Shown here: positions 12,012 through 22,897 of the stretch, in pieces
How positions within the stretch are numbered: position 1 is the first letter of the stretch
Layout of the letters: each line of letters begins with the position of its first letter
Assembly: GCA_002011745.1 (NCBI GenBank)
Contig: MTOU01000009.1
Coordinates: 1-64,000, forward strand
DNA from: Nitrospirae bacterium JdFR-85
Lineage (GTDB): Bacteria; Nitrospirota; Thermodesulfovibrionia; Thermodesulfovibrionales; JdFR-85
Direction: 5' to 3'
DNA length: 64,000 bases
The notes under the pieces: generated by a model
Database searches by the model: none
What the model was told of the DNA's origin: nothing
Seen by the model: only the letters and a program-made list of their open reading frames with translations
Program-made: the position numbers and the translations under genes

Positions 12012-13905
12012 CCCTTGTGCCCACAGGTATATCCTTTTCTGGAGATATGACCACAATATTTTCTCCATCACCTGCTGCAAGTAGCATCCCTTGAGAGTCA
12101 ACTCCCATAAGTTTTGCTGGCTTGAGATTAGTCACCACAACAACACTCTTGCCTACCAATTCTTCTGGAGTGTATGCTGTTCCAATACCTGCCACAATCT
12201 GTCTCTTCTCACCCACATCTACCACAAGCCTGATAAGCTTTTTTGAGCCTTTAATCCTCTCTGCATCAATCACCTTCGCAACCTTCAGTTCAACCCTTGC
12301 AAACTCCTCTATACCTATAAGTTTCTGGGATGTTTCGAGTGTCTTTTCTTTATCCTGTATAGGCGGGTCTTGTTTCTTCTCTGTCTGTGTAATTCTTGGG
12401 AACAGAGGTTCAGGCTTTGTCAGTTTTATCCCATGCCTCAAATGGCCCCATTTTGCAAGCTCATCTAATCTACCCTCCAGGACTCTGTATCCAAGAGCAG
12501 AGTATATCTTCTCACCCGTCTCAGGCATAAAGGGAAATATATAAAGACCTATAAACCTAAGCCCTTCAAGACAAGTATAAAGCACTGTTGAGAGCCTTCC
12601 CCTCGATTGAGGCTCCTTTGCGAGCCTCCATGGCTGATTTGTATCAATGTATTTATTCAGATAATCAATAAGTCTCCAGATCTCATCAAGTGCCTTCTGG
12701 AAGGCCAGCTTTGAGAGGTGTTCTTTGAGCTTGCCAAGGATCTGCTCTGCAAGTGCTTTTGCCTCCTCCTCAGTTTCTGCTGGTTCTGGCACCACTGCAT
12801 CCATATACCTGTGTAGCATGCTCATGGTACGGTTCAGCAGATTACCAAGGTCATTGGCGAGATCACTGTTTATCCTGCCAATAATGGCCTTCTCAGAGAA
12901 GTCACCATCAAGCCCAAAGGGGACCTCTCTAAAAAGGAAATATCTAAAGGCATCAACACCATATCTGTTTATAACATCCTCTGGGTCAACCACATTGCCA
13001 AGAGATTTAGACATCTTCCTGCCTTCAACTGTCCACCATCCATGGGCAAAGATATTTCCAGGCAGAGGCATCTCAAGTGCCATAAGCATTGTTGACCAGT
13101 AGACTGCATGAGTGGTAAGGATATCCTTTCCTACTATATGGTGCTCTGCAGGCCACCATTGGAGTGTCTCTTTCTCAGGGGCAAGATACTTGGTAGCTGA
13201 ATAATAGTTCACCAGTGCATCAAACCATACATAGGTAACATAATCTTCATCAAAAGGCAGCGGTATGCCCCATGAGAGCCTCTTCTTAGGTCGTGATATA
13301 CATAGGTCACCAAGGGGTCTTGACCTCAGAAATCCGAGAACCTCGTTCCTCCTTGTCTCTGGCAGTATATAGTCTGGGTGCTCCTCAATATGTTTTATAA
13401 GTTTATCCTGATACTTTGACATGAGGAAGAAGTAGTTTTCTTCTTCTATCTGTTCTACAGGTCTACCACATTCTGGACATCTGCCCTCAACCAGTTCCTT
13501 CTCCGTCCAGAACCTCTCATCAGGTGTACAGTACCAACCCTGATAGGGTCTCTTCACTATCTCGCCCTTGTCATAGAGCCTCTGAAGAATCTCCTGCACC
13601 ACCCTTTTATGTTCTGTATCAGTGGTTCTGATAAAGGCATCATTTGATATGTTCAACTTCTGCCAGAGTGCTTTAAAATTCAATACCATCTTGTCTGCAT
13701 GCTCTTTTGGTGAAAGACCTCTTTCTTCTGCTGCCTTCTGCACCTTCTGACCATGTTCATCTGTGCCAGTAAGAAAAAACACCTTTCTGCCAAGGAGTCT
13801 GTTAAATCTGGCAACAATATCAGCAGCCACAGTTGTATAGGCATGGCCTATGTGTGGTACATCATTCACATAGTAGATAGGAGTGGTTACATAAAACTTT
13901 TCCAT
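12004..13905 (-). CDS. metG: Methionyl-tRNA synthetase with C-terminal tRNA-binding domain
   Basis: FYVTTPIYYVNDVPHIGHAYT; KMSKSLGN; C-terminal Trbp111-like domain. Confidence 0.97.
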   Translation of the reverse strand: MEKFYVTTPIYYVNDVPHIGHAYTTVAADIVARFNRLLGRKVFFLTGTDEHGQKVQKAAEERGLSPKEHADKMVLNFKALWQKLNISNDAFIRTTDTEHKRVVQEILQRLYDKGEIVKRPYQGWYCTPDERFWTEKELVEGRCPECGRPVEQIEEENYFFLMSKYQDKLIKHIEEHPDYILPETRRNEVLGFLRSRPLGDLCISRPKKRLSWGIPLPFDEDYVTYVWFDALVNYYSATKYLAPEKETLQWWPAEHHIVGKDILTTHAVYWSTMLMALEMPLPGNIFAHGWWTVEGRKMSKSLGNVVDPEDVINRYGVDAFRYFLFREVPFGLDGDFSEKAIIGRINSDLANDLGNLLNRTMSMLHRYMDAVVPEPAETEEEAKALAEQILGKLKEHLSKLAFQKALDEIWRLIDYLNKYIDTNQPWRLAKEPQSRGRLSTVLYTCLEGLRFIGLYIFPFMPETGEKIYSALGYRVLEGRLDELAKWGHLRHGIKLTKPEPLFPRITQTEKKQDPPIQDKEKTLETSQKLIGIEEFARVELKVAKVIDAERIKGSKKLIRLVVDVGEKRQIVAGIGTAYTPEELVGKSVVVVTNLKPAKLMGVDSQGMLLAAGDGENIVVISPEKDIPVGTRVK

Positions 13906-13913
13906 AGCCTCTT

Positions 13914-14942
13914 TTATCTCCTCCTTTTATGTTTTTTCCTCTTCCTTCTCCTTCTACGTTCAGCCCTGCTCTTTTTAAATACCTTTTTCTCATGCTTTGG
14001 TCTCATCTCTCTCTTTTCAGAAGACAGAGCCTTCTGCTCTGCTTCCTGCTCTTTTACCACAGGGGGAACAGACGGAGATTGAGACTCAACAGGAACAGTA
14101 TACTCCTCTGTAGTAACAGTTTCCTCTTTCTCAACCCTATCTATCTCAACCGCCTCTTCTTCCTCATGGGTATTACTGTCCACTGCCTCCTCAACAGAGG
14201 CCCTTACAATAGAGGAGACGGTCTCAGAGGGACACTCCTCACACAGTATGGTCTCCTCTGTCTCAACGGGGATTTCATCCTCACCCTCTATGGTCCCTTC
14301 ATACTCATAACTTAGACAGCACATGAGTCTGCCACAGAGACCTGTTAGCTTTGTGGTATTCAATACAAGTTCCTGCTCCTTTGCCATTCTTACTGATATG
14401 GGGACAAAGTTATCAAGAAAGCAATTGCAACATAGAACCCTTCCACATACCCCCACTCCACCCAGCATCTTTGCTTCATCTCGGACACCTATCTGCCTCA
14501 TTTCTATCCTTGTCCTGAATTTTGCTGCAAGGTCTTTTACAAGCTCTCTGAAATCAATTCTGCCTTCTGCAGTAAAATAAAAAATTATCCTTCTTATGTC
14601 AAGGGTAACCTCAGTAGCCACCAGCTTCATGGGCATCCCTCTGGCCTCGATCCTCTCAAGGCAGAAATTGAATGCCTCCTCCTCCAGTCTTCTATTCTTC
14701 TCCATCGCCTGAAGGTCTTCTTCCGTTGCTTTTCTAAGCACCTTTTTAAGCTCTCTCCCCTCCTCAACCTCATCTGTATCCACTTCCTTTATCACAGTAC
14801 CCACAGTAAGGCCAAACATACTTTCTACAACCACCTTATCACCTATGGATAGAGAGGGATCATCTGTCTCATAGAGAAACAGTTTGCCAGAGGGTCTGTA
14901 TCTAACAGCCACAATCTTTGTCTTCTTCTCCTCTACCTTCAT
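13914..14942 (-). CDS. ricT: PSP1-domain protein, RicT/YaaT family, with acidic linker and polybasic tail
   Basis: CGRVLCCNCFLDNFVPISVRMAKEQ; GLCGRLMCCLSYEYE. Confidence 0.9.
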   Translation of the reverse strand: MKVEEKKTKIVAVRYRPSGKLFLYETDDPSLSIGDKVVVESMFGLTVGTVIKEVDTDEVEEGRELKKVLRKATEEDLQAMEKNRRLEEEAFNFCLERIEARGMPMKLVATEVTLDIRRIIFYFTAEGRIDFRELVKDLAAKFRTRIEMRQIGVRDEAKMLGGVGVCGRVLCCNCFLDNFVPISVRMAKEQELVLNTTKLTGLCGRLMCCLSYEYEGTIEGEDEIPVETEETILCEECPSETVSSIVRASVEEAVDSNTHEEEEAVEIDRVEKEETVTTEEYTVPVESQSPSVPPVVKEQEAEQKALSSEKREMRPKHEKKVFKKSRAERRRRRKRKKHKRRR

Positions 14943-15907
14943 CTCAACATCACCCTTAGATGGGTATTTACAAAATTCTGCACTATTGAGGTATTTAAAT
15001 TAAAAACAGACATATCCCTCAACATACAGACCTTATTATATAGGTCTATTATATCTTCGATCCTGGGCCTCTTTTTGAGACTTCTCAAAAGGGACTTTAT
15101 TTCAGGATTAACAAGAAGTCTCCTGTCTTCTGAAACTGTGAACACCAGAAGGTCTCTTAGAAAGACACTGAAGAGGTTTAACCACCTCAGCATCTGCTGT
15201 CTGTCTGACCATCTGTCCAGCAATTCAACCTCTTCTAATCTTGAGACTATCCTCTTCAGATCTTCCCTTAGGGAGTCTTCCATCTCTATTATTATGCCAG
15301 GTCTTCCCATGGCAAGTCTTGCTGTCTCCACTGTATTCCTTTTCTGTTCAGGAGAAAGCATCCTGTTTATCACCTCTTTGGTCTCTTTTTCAGAAAGAAG
15401 TGAGAATCTGATATGGAAACACCGGGAGACAACAGTGGCTGGTAGCCTGTCAGGATACATTGTTATGAGTATTACCAAAGAGTGTGGAGGTGGTTCTTCA
15501 AGTGTCTTGAGAAATGCATTTGCTGCTGCCTGATTCATACATTCTGCATCATTTATAACAACAGCCTTTAAAGTACCTTCAAGTGGGGCCATTGTAAGGT
15601 ACTCCTGTATCTCCCTTATTCTGTCGATCCGGATTATACCCTTCTCTGGTTCCACTGTCAGGAGGTCAGGATGGATCATCCTTGTGATCTTCCTGCAGTT
15701 AGAACAACTATCACATGCATCCACCATATCAGTCTCTATGGGACTTTTACAGTTAAGGAGTTTTACAAATTCTCTTGCAACCAGTCTTTTTCCAATACCA
15801 CTCTCACCACTGAATATATAAGAAGTGGAGACTCTTCGTCTTTTGTATGATCCTGCCAGTATCTGCTTCTGTCTCTGGTGTCCTATTACCTGATTAAACA
15901 GTCCCAT
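14939..15907 (-). CDS. holB: DNA polymerase III delta-prime subunit
   Basis: [38 protein letters not shown]. The ORF-track start at 15934 overlaps gyrA. Confidence 0.88.
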   Translation of the reverse strand: MGLFNQVIGHQRQKQILAGSYKRRRVSTSYIFSGESGIGKRLVAREFVKLLNCKSPIETDMVDACDSCSNCRKITRMIHPDLLTVEPEKGIIRIDRIREIQEYLTMAPLEGTLKAVVINDAECMNQAAANAFLKTLEEPPPHSLVILITMYPDRLPATVVSRCFHIRFSLLSEKETKEVINRMLSPEQKRNTVETARLAMGRPGIIIEMEDSLREDLKRIVSRLEEVELLDRWSDRQQMLRWLNLFSVFLRDLLVFTVSEDRRLLVNPEIKSLLRSLKKRPRIEDIIDLYNKVCMLRDMSVFNLNTSIVQNFVNTHLRVMLR

Positions 15908-18314
15908 TTGATTCCCTTTCCACAATCCTTCCAAGACTTACTACTCTGTCTTCATGATCAATATCCATCAGTTTTACCCCCTGTGTATTTCTACCCATCA
16001 CAGGTATATTGGATGCCTCTATCCGGATCACCTTCCCAAGCATTGTAATAAGCACTATTTCATCCTCATCCTTCACCTGTAGTATACCCACTGCATTGCC
16101 TGTCTTCTCATTCACCTTTATAGATATAACACCTTTACCACCTCTGCCATGCACAGGATAATCTTTAACAGAAGTCCTCTTACCAAAACCCCTCTCTGTA
16201 ACAGTCAGTATTGTAGCTTTCTCCTGTACCACATCAGCAGATACCACTATATCACCCTCTCTCAAGTTTATACCCCTTACACCTCTTGCAGTCCTTCCCA
16301 TGGGTCTCACATCCTCTTCTCTGAACCTTATCACAAGACCATTACGAGTGCCTATCAAGAGATCATCTGTCCCCTTTGTCTTTCTTACCGCAATCAACTC
16401 ATCACCGCTGTCAAGAGAGAGGGCTATTATTCCCTTGCCTCTGGGATTGCTGAATTCATAAAGGGGAGTCTTCTTTACTACACCTTTTCTTGTGAACATT
16501 ACGAGATAACCCTCAGTAAAGTCCTTCACAGGGATTGCTGTAGTTACTCGTTCATTGTCCTGCAGTTGGAGGAGATTCACGATTGCCTTCCCCCTGGATG
16601 CCCTACCTGCCTCAGGAATCTGATATACCTTGAGCCAGTAGAGTTTCCCTCTGTTTGTAAAAAAGAGGATATAATCGTGGGTAGAGCCTATGAATAGATT
16701 CTCTACATAGTCTTCTGTCTTTGTCTCCATTCCAATAAGCCCCTTCCCGCCTCTTCTCTGGCTCCTGTATTCACTAAGGGGATTTCTTTTTATATAACCT
16801 GCATGAGAGAATGTGATAACCATATCCTCTTCAGTAATAAGATCCTCAATGGTTATCTCTTTCACCTCTGCAACTATCTCGGTTAGTCTCTCGTCACCAT
16901 AACGATTCTTTATCTCAATCAGTTCATCCCTTATTATCTGATTCACCAGGACCTCACTTCCGAGAATAGCCTTTAGCCTTTGTATCTCCTTCAAGGTCTC
17001 CTCATACTCCTTTATGATCTTTTCTCTCTCAAGTCCAGTCAGCCTCTGGAGTTTCATATCAAGTATAGCCTGTGCCTGTATCTCTGAAAGGGGATAACGA
17101 TTCACAAGGGATACCCTTGCCTCTTCTGGTGTCTTTGATGCCCTGATCAGGTTTATTATCTCATCAAGATACTCAAGGGCTACCTTCAAGCCCTCAAGTA
17201 TATGGGCACGCTCCTCTGCCTTCTTTAGTTCAAACCTCGTTCTCCTGAGAATAACTTCTCTACGGTGTTGGAGGAAGTGATTAAGCATCCTTCTGAGGCT
17301 CATTATCCTCGGTTGTCCACCTACAAGGGCGAGCATTATAATTCCATATGTGGTCTCCATCTGGGTATTCTTATAGAGATTATTGAGAATCACCTGTGGC
17401 ATCTCTCCCTTTTTCAGTTCAATCACTATCCTGATACCATCGCGGTCTGACTCATCCCTTATCTCTGAAATCCCTTCCAGCTTCTTCTCCTTTATCAAGG
17501 ATGCGATCTTCTCAATCAATCTCGCCTTGTTTGTCTGAAAGGGTATCTCGGTGATAATGATCTGTTCAGGCCCCTTATGGGGTTTTTCTATCCTTGCCCG
17601 TGCCCTGATCTTTATTGTGCCTCGGCCATGGGTGTATGCCTCTACAATACCTTCAACTCCATGGATAATCCCACCCGTGGGAAAATCTGGCCCTTTTATC
17701 TTTGTCATAAGCTCCTGAACAGTGGCATCAGGTCTATCAAGAAGCATAAGTAGTGCATCAATAATCTCAGTGAGATTATGGGGAGGTATATTTGTAGCCA
17801 TTCCTACAGCTATACCCGAGGAGCCATTTATAAGCAGATTTGGAATCCTCGTGGGTAACACCACAGGTTCAGTGGTTGTTTCATCAAAATTAGGAATAAA
17901 GTCTACTGTATCTTTGTCTATATCTCTAAGCAACTCCTCTGCGATCTTGGCAAGTCTCGCCTCTGTATAACGATAGGCAGCAGGAGGGTCACCATCTATG
18001 GAGCCAAAATTCCCCTGTCCATCGATCAAAGGATAACGCATATTAAAATCTTGGGCAAGTCTCACAAGGGCATCATACACTGCAGTGTCACCATGGGGAT
18101 GGTACTTCTTCAACACCTCACCAACCACACCCGCACACTTTGAGTATTTTCTGCCAGGCAGAAGCCCCTCCCTGAACATGGCGTAGAGTATACGCCTCTG
18201 TACGGGTTTAAGCCCGTCTCTCACATCAGGAAGTGCCCTGCCGATGATCACACTCATGGCATAATCAAGATAGCTATGTTTCATCTCCTCTTCTATACTC
18301 ACTGGAAGACGCAT
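15894..18314 (-). CDS. gyrA: DNA gyrase subunit A
   Basis: [31 protein letters not shown]; beta-pinwheel CTD. Confidence 0.97.
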   Translation of the reverse strand: MRLPVSIEEEMKHSYLDYAMSVIIGRALPDVRDGLKPVQRRILYAMFREGLLPGRKYSKCAGVVGEVLKKYHPHGDTAVYDALVRLAQDFNMRYPLIDGQGNFGSIDGDPPAAYRYTEARLAKIAEELLRDIDKDTVDFIPNFDETTTEPVVLPTRIPNLLINGSSGIAVGMATNIPPHNLTEIIDALLMLLDRPDATVQELMTKIKGPDFPTGGIIHGVEGIVEAYTHGRGTIKIRARARIEKPHKGPEQIIITEIPFQTNKARLIEKIASLIKEKKLEGISEIRDESDRDGIRIVIELKKGEMPQVILNNLYKNTQMETTYGIIMLALVGGQPRIMSLRRMLNHFLQHRREVILRRTRFELKKAEERAHILEGLKVALEYLDEIINLIRASKTPEEARVSLVNRYPLSEIQAQAILDMKLQRLTGLEREKIIKEYEETLKEIQRLKAILGSEVLVNQIIRDELIEIKNRYGDERLTEIVAEVKEITIEDLITEEDMVITFSHAGYIKRNPLSEYRSQRRGGKGLIGMETKTEDYVENLFIGSTHDYILFFTNRGKLYWLKVYQIPEAGRASRGKAIVNLLQLQDNERVTTAIPVKDFTEGYLVMFTRKGVVKKTPLYEFSNPRGKGIIALSLDSGDELIAVRKTKGTDDLLIGTRNGLVIRFREEDVRPMGRTARGVRGINLREGDIVVSADVVQEKATILTVTERGFGKRTSVKDYPVHGRGGKGVISIKVNEKTGNAVGILQVKDEDEIVLITMLGKVIRIEASNIPVMGRNTQGVKLMDIDHEDRVVSLGRIVERESNGTV

Positions 18315-18406
18315 AAGACCTCCTCAGTCTGCTGATACCTATCTGGATTTTAAAGATTAATTATACTTTACCTGGGTGTATTGAGGCAATCATAAGCCCA
18401 AGAATA

Positions 18407-19222
18407 TCAAGACCACGATTGTATATACTCAACACAGTGGTTATAACCTGTGGGGTTGCCTACATCAAAGACCCTACCAGGCAGTCTACATCCTAAAAGC
18501 CTCTTCTGCTGTAGCATAAGCATCCTAACAGGCACATCAGTAAGCTCCCCCTCTCTGACCATTTCCCTCGCCCGCCTGATATAATCAAAAATATCCCTTT
18601 CCACAATGCTGAATCCACAGGTCCTTAGTTCCTTAGGGAATCTCAATCTGAAGTGTCCTTCACCCTTAGGAAGCACACTCTTTATTTCATAGAGCTCATC
18701 TCTAAGGGGCTTAATGTCCACTCTTCCTGCATTACCCACTGCATAGGATACCTCCTTTGTCACTTCCATCAGACCTATCACATCTGTACCAGTCTTGGAG
18801 TATGCCTCAACAAGTGTCTTCAGCGCCTCCTGCCGAGGCAGATGTAGATTATCAGGATAGACAACCCCGAAGGCATCGCCTGATACCACATCCTCAGCAA
18901 GAGCTATTGCATCAGCCTCACCAAGAGGTTCACTCTGGTACAAGAATGAAACCTTAAGCTGCTGAATCGTCTCCTCTTCAGAGGGGTCTTCAAGAAATCT
19001 CCTTCTTACAGAGGGGTCCTCTATATAGGCCCTCAGTATCTCTTTCCTTTTGCTGATTATGAGAGCAACTTTATGGATACCCGCTCTCAGGGCCTCCTTT
19101 AATGAATAATGGATGACAGGCCATCTGCCCACAGGAAGCATCTCCTTCGGAAGAGATGGATTTACATGTCTCATCCTCTTCCCAAGACCTGCAGCAGGTA
19201 TAATCACCCATTCAATCGTCAT
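18407..19222 (-). CDS. galU: UTP-glucose-1-phosphate uridylyltransferase-like nucleotidyltransferase
   Basis: VIIPAAGLGKRMRHVNPSLPKEMLPVGRWPVI. Confidence 0.8.
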   Translation of the reverse strand: MTIEWVIIPAAGLGKRMRHVNPSLPKEMLPVGRWPVIHYSLKEALRAGIHKVALIISKRKEILRAYIEDPSVRRRFLEDPSEEETIQQLKVSFLYQSEPLGEADAIALAEDVVSGDAFGVVYPDNLHLPRQEALKTLVEAYSKTGTDVIGLMEVTKEVSYAVGNAGRVDIKPLRDELYEIKSVLPKGEGHFRLRFPKELRTCGFSIVERDIFDYIRRAREMVREGELTDVPVRMLMLQQKRLLGCRLPGRVFDVGNPTGYNHCVEYIQSWS

Positions 19223-19242
19223 TCTCAGAGACTCAGAAACCT

Positions 19243-20772
19243 TTAAACCTTCGCCTCAGTTACCCGGAGAACCTCTTCAAGGGTGGTTAAACCCGCTGCT
19301 ACTTTCTGGATACCTGTCTCAAGCAGGGTCTTCATACCCTGTCTTACTGCCACCTCTTTTATTTCCTGTGAGGAGACATCCTTTTTGATCAGTTTTCTTA
19401 TGTTACTGTCCAGATACAGGAGCTCAAATATCCCTGTCCTGCCATAGTAACCTGTATACTGACACCTCTGACACCCTCTACCCCTGAAGAGCCTCTCCAC
19501 ATTGATCTGCATCGCACTAAAATAAGAGAGTTCATTCTCATTGGGTGTGTATTCATATCTACATTCAGCACATATCAGCCTTACAAGCCTCTGGGCAATA
19601 ACGCAGAGTAGTGAAGAAGAAAGCAGAAAGGGCTCCACTCCCATGTCCACAAGTCTTGTAACGGCCGAGGAGGCGTCATTTGTATGGAGCGTGCTCAAAA
19701 CAAGATGTCCTGTGAGGGATGCCTGCACAGCTATCTCTGCTGTCTCAATATCCCTGATCTCACCCACCATAATAACATCAGGGTCCTGTCTTAGGATAGA
19801 CCTCAATCCCGTAGCAAAGGTAAGCCCTATTTTGGGGTTTACCTGTATCTGGCCTATACCCCTTAACTGATACTCCACAGGGTCCTCTACAGTTATTATG
19901 TTCTTCTCCGTGGTATGTATCCTGTTCAGTGCTGCATAGAGTGTGGTGGTCTTTCCACTGCCTGTAGGCCCTGTGACGAGTATTATACCGCTCTGATTGT
20001 TGAGCAGCCTCTCAAAGAGGCTCTGCTCTGCCGGTTCCATCCCCAACTCTGTAAGACCTATTACTCCATGTCTACGATCGAGAAGCCTCAGCACAACCCT
20101 TTCACCATGTACAGTGGGAATAACAGAGACCCTCACATCAATATCTCTTCCACCAATAAGAAGACGAATTCTTCCATCCTGTGGGAGTCTCTTCTCTGCT
20201 ATATCAAGCCCTGCCATGATCTTCACCCTGCTCACAAGGGCGTCTTGTATTAGCTTAGGAGGCTTCAATACACTCCTCAGTACCCCATCGATCCTCATCC
20301 TCACATCAAGCTCATTCTCGTAGGGTTCTATATGGATATCCGATGCCCTCTCCTTCACAGCCTGTTGTAGAAGTGCATTCAGGAGTCTGATAATCGGGGC
20401 ATCACTTGTTAACTCAAGTATATCCTTTGGAGACTCGAATTCTGTAGCAACCGCACTCAGGTCTTCCCCTGAGATGGTCTGCATCACCTCCTCTGCAGAA
20501 CCTATCTGCCCGTAGAGTCTGTTTATCTCCTCAAGGAGAGTCTTCTCGTCTACCTCAATCGGATAAGGCAGGGCAGCCTTCTGGATTGCCAGGTCCCTTA
20601 AGGCAAAAATCCCATTGATGCCGGACACAAGACCGAAGAGCTTCCCGTCAATTACTCTAAGGGGCAGTACTAAATTCTTCTTTGAAAAAGAGATAGGGAC
20701 TTCCTTCAGAAGAGAGAGGTCAGGTTCTATGTTACTGTACTCTGAATGGGTAGTTTGGTTCTGCATACTCAA
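19243..20772 (-). CDS. gspE: Type II secretion ATPase GspE
   Basis: GPTGSGKTTTLYAAL; GEIRDIETAEIAVQASLTGHLVLSTLHTNDA; C-x2-C...C-x2-C zinc motif. Confidence 0.95.
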   Translation of the reverse strand: MSMQNQTTHSEYSNIEPDLSLLKEVPISFSKKNLVLPLRVIDGKLFGLVSGINGIFALRDLAIQKAALPYPIEVDEKTLLEEINRLYGQIGSAEEVMQTISGEDLSAVATEFESPKDILELTSDAPIIRLLNALLQQAVKERASDIHIEPYENELDVRMRIDGVLRSVLKPPKLIQDALVSRVKIMAGLDIAEKRLPQDGRIRLLIGGRDIDVRVSVIPTVHGERVVLRLLDRRHGVIGLTELGMEPAEQSLFERLLNNQSGIILVTGPTGSGKTTTLYAALNRIHTTEKNIITVEDPVEYQLRGIGQIQVNPKIGLTFATGLRSILRQDPDVIMVGEIRDIETAEIAVQASLTGHLVLSTLHTNDASSAVTRLVDMGVEPFLLSSSLLCVIAQRLVRLICAECRYEYTPNENELSYFSAMQINVERLFRGRGCQRCQYTGYYGRTGIFELLYLDSNIRKLIKKDVSSQEIKEVAVRQGMKTLLETGIQKVAAGLTTLEEVLRVTEAKV

Positions 20773-22897
20773 CCTCTGGTAGGGAGTTTAAATGCTCAAT
20801 CACAGATGCAGGATCTCTATCTTCTTCTGCCTCAATCAGATATATATCAATACCCTTCAGATGTTTCACTATCCTTGCTCCGCCTGCTTTTATAATCTCC
20901 TCTGCCCTATTTTTGTCTATGTCTGGCTTAAATCTTAGAAGAATCTGCCTCTGGTAGTTGGTACTATGCTGGGATACAAAATCCCTCCTCTTTTTTTCTG
21001 TGAGTTCCCGGAGAGATTCTGCATCCCTCACAATATGAGGGGTAAGAAATACCAAAAGATTGGTCTTCTTTTTTGAGATACTCTTTGTCCTGAAGGCAAG
21101 CCCAAGAATCGGGATATCACCAAGCAGAGGAACCTTATTAACAATCTCTTCTTCCTTCTCCTGCATTAGTCCCCCTATCACCACCGTCTGGTTGTCCTTT
21201 ACCACAACAGAGGTGCTGGTTGAACGCTTTGTTGTAGTAGGCCCCACACTTATCAGTATCTCGGTATTGGGTTCCTGCTTCACAGCGGATATCTCCTGAT
21301 AGATATCAAGCCTAACATAATCGCCTTCTGTAATCTGTGGTTTTATCCGCAGGGTTATCCCCACATCTTTACGTTCAATTGTGGTGAATACTGAGACCGT
21401 CCTTGTGGGGTCTGACTCCCTCTTTGTGATAAAAGGCACATTCTCACCAACCACTATCTCTGCCTCTTCGTTGTCTGAGGTGAGTATCTGGGGAGTGGAA
21501 AGGATATTTACTGCTCCCCTGAACTCTTCAAGACTGAAAAGGGCGGCAAATCCTGGTACAGTAAGGTTTGTAGTGGTTACTGTACCATCACTGTTTATCC
21601 TTGTTACGGGTATATCCATAAAGTTTCCGAGCCCTCCTGCAGACAACCCAGTAAGTCCATAGATTATCGACTGTATTGCATTCGGGTCAAGAATACCTAC
21701 TCCACCAATCACAACAGGTTCTCCCTCTCTCCTTCCGATCATCCTCCACCTGGCGCCTATCTCCTTCAGTTTATCTATGGATGCCTCAATTATCATCGCT
21801 TCTACATAGACCTGCCTTCTTCTTCTGTCAAGCTTCTTTATCACCTCTACAAGGTTCCTGTAATCAGAGGGAGATGCGACTATGATAAGGGAGTTTGTTG
21901 CCTTGTCAGGTGTGATAATTATATCGCCTGTAATCTCGAGAGATTTCTTACGAGCAGACTTTTTAGCGGTCTCTTTTGACCTTATGCCTTTTACGATTCC
22001 ATTCAGTACCTCTGCAATCTCTTCTGCATCAGCATTCTCAAGAAAATAGACATTTATCCTCCCCTGGTCCTCTGGAGAGGGTATATCAAGCATGGAAATG
22101 AGCTTTTTCATTGACTCCCTCAGATTTGCAGGACCAAAGAGGACTACTGCATTGAGCCTTCTGTCTGCTACTGCCTTAAACATGCTTCCCTGTATAGGCG
22201 TCTTAAATCTGGTCACTGGAGAGCCAAATCCCTCATTTAGGATCTTCGCCACCTCCTCTGCAGGTGCATGTTTCAGGAAAACAATCTCTGGCATCTGTAC
22301 TGTAGATGGTGTATCGATGGTTTCTATAATCTCAAGGAGCTTCTTTATGTTACTTGCAGAGTCTATTAGAAGCAGTAGATTACCTGAAGAAAACTCCGAG
22401 ATATGCCCATCCTTTGAGACCACGGGTCTAAGGAATTTGACAGCATCCTTGGACGAAATATTGTTAAGTTTTACAAGCCTCACAATATAGGTATCATTAA
22501 CTGGCAGAGGAGCTGTGGCGATCTCAAGCCCTTTCTGTCTTGCCTCGGTTGCTGGCATAATCTTGTAGACATTCACTCCAGAAGGCACCACTGTATATCC
22601 CTTAAGTTCAAGCACAGAAGTAAAGAGCCTAAAGGCATCCTCTATCTTTAAAGGCGATGGAGCAATAATCGTCACCTTACCCTTGAATTTCTCATCAAAA
22701 AGGAAGTTTTTACCTGTAACCTCACTTATAAATTTTGCAAGCACTGGCAGCTCCACATCAACAAAATTGAGGGATACTTTCTGCTCCTTTAGAGAGCTAC
22801 CATCCTGTGAAGGAACCTGCTCTAAAGCCACTCCCTTCACAGGCAGCACTAACAGGATAAACAGAAGTATAAGACTCGGTAACATCCTCATAATCAT
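20732..22897 (-). CDS. gspD: Type II secretion secretin GspD with extra C-terminal I9/subtilase-propeptide-like domain
   Basis: Secretin domains to FLTPHIVRDAESLRELTEKKR, followed by QILLRFKPDIDKNRAEEIIKAGGARIVKHLKGIDIYLIEAEEDRDPASVIEHLNSLPEVEYAEPNYPFRVQ. Confidence 0.92.
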   Translation of the reverse strand: MIMRMLPSLILLFILLVLPVKGVALEQVPSQDGSSLKEQKVSLNFVDVELPVLAKFISEVTGKNFLFDEKFKGKVTIIAPSPLKIEDAFRLFTSVLELKGYTVVPSGVNVYKIMPATEARQKGLEIATAPLPVNDTYIVRLVKLNNISSKDAVKFLRPVVSKDGHISEFSSGNLLLLIDSASNIKKLLEIIETIDTPSTVQMPEIVFLKHAPAEEVAKILNEGFGSPVTRFKTPIQGSMFKAVADRRLNAVVLFGPANLRESMKKLISMLDIPSPEDQGRINVYFLENADAEEIAEVLNGIVKGIRSKETAKKSARKKSLEITGDIIITPDKATNSLIIVASPSDYRNLVEVIKKLDRRRRQVYVEAMIIEASIDKLKEIGARWRMIGRREGEPVVIGGVGILDPNAIQSIIYGLTGLSAGGLGNFMDIPVTRINSDGTVTTTNLTVPGFAALFSLEEFRGAVNILSTPQILTSDNEEAEIVVGENVPFITKRESDPTRTVSVFTTIERKDVGITLRIKPQITEGDYVRLDIYQEISAVKQEPNTEILISVGPTTTKRSTSTSVVVKDNQTVVIGGLMQEKEEEIVNKVPLLGDIPILGLAFRTKSISKKKTNLLVFLTPHIVRDAESLRELTEKKRRDFVSQHSTNYQRQILLRFKPDIDKNRAEEIIKAGGARIVKHLKGIDIYLIEAEEDRDPASVIEHLNSLPEVEYAEPNYPFRVQ

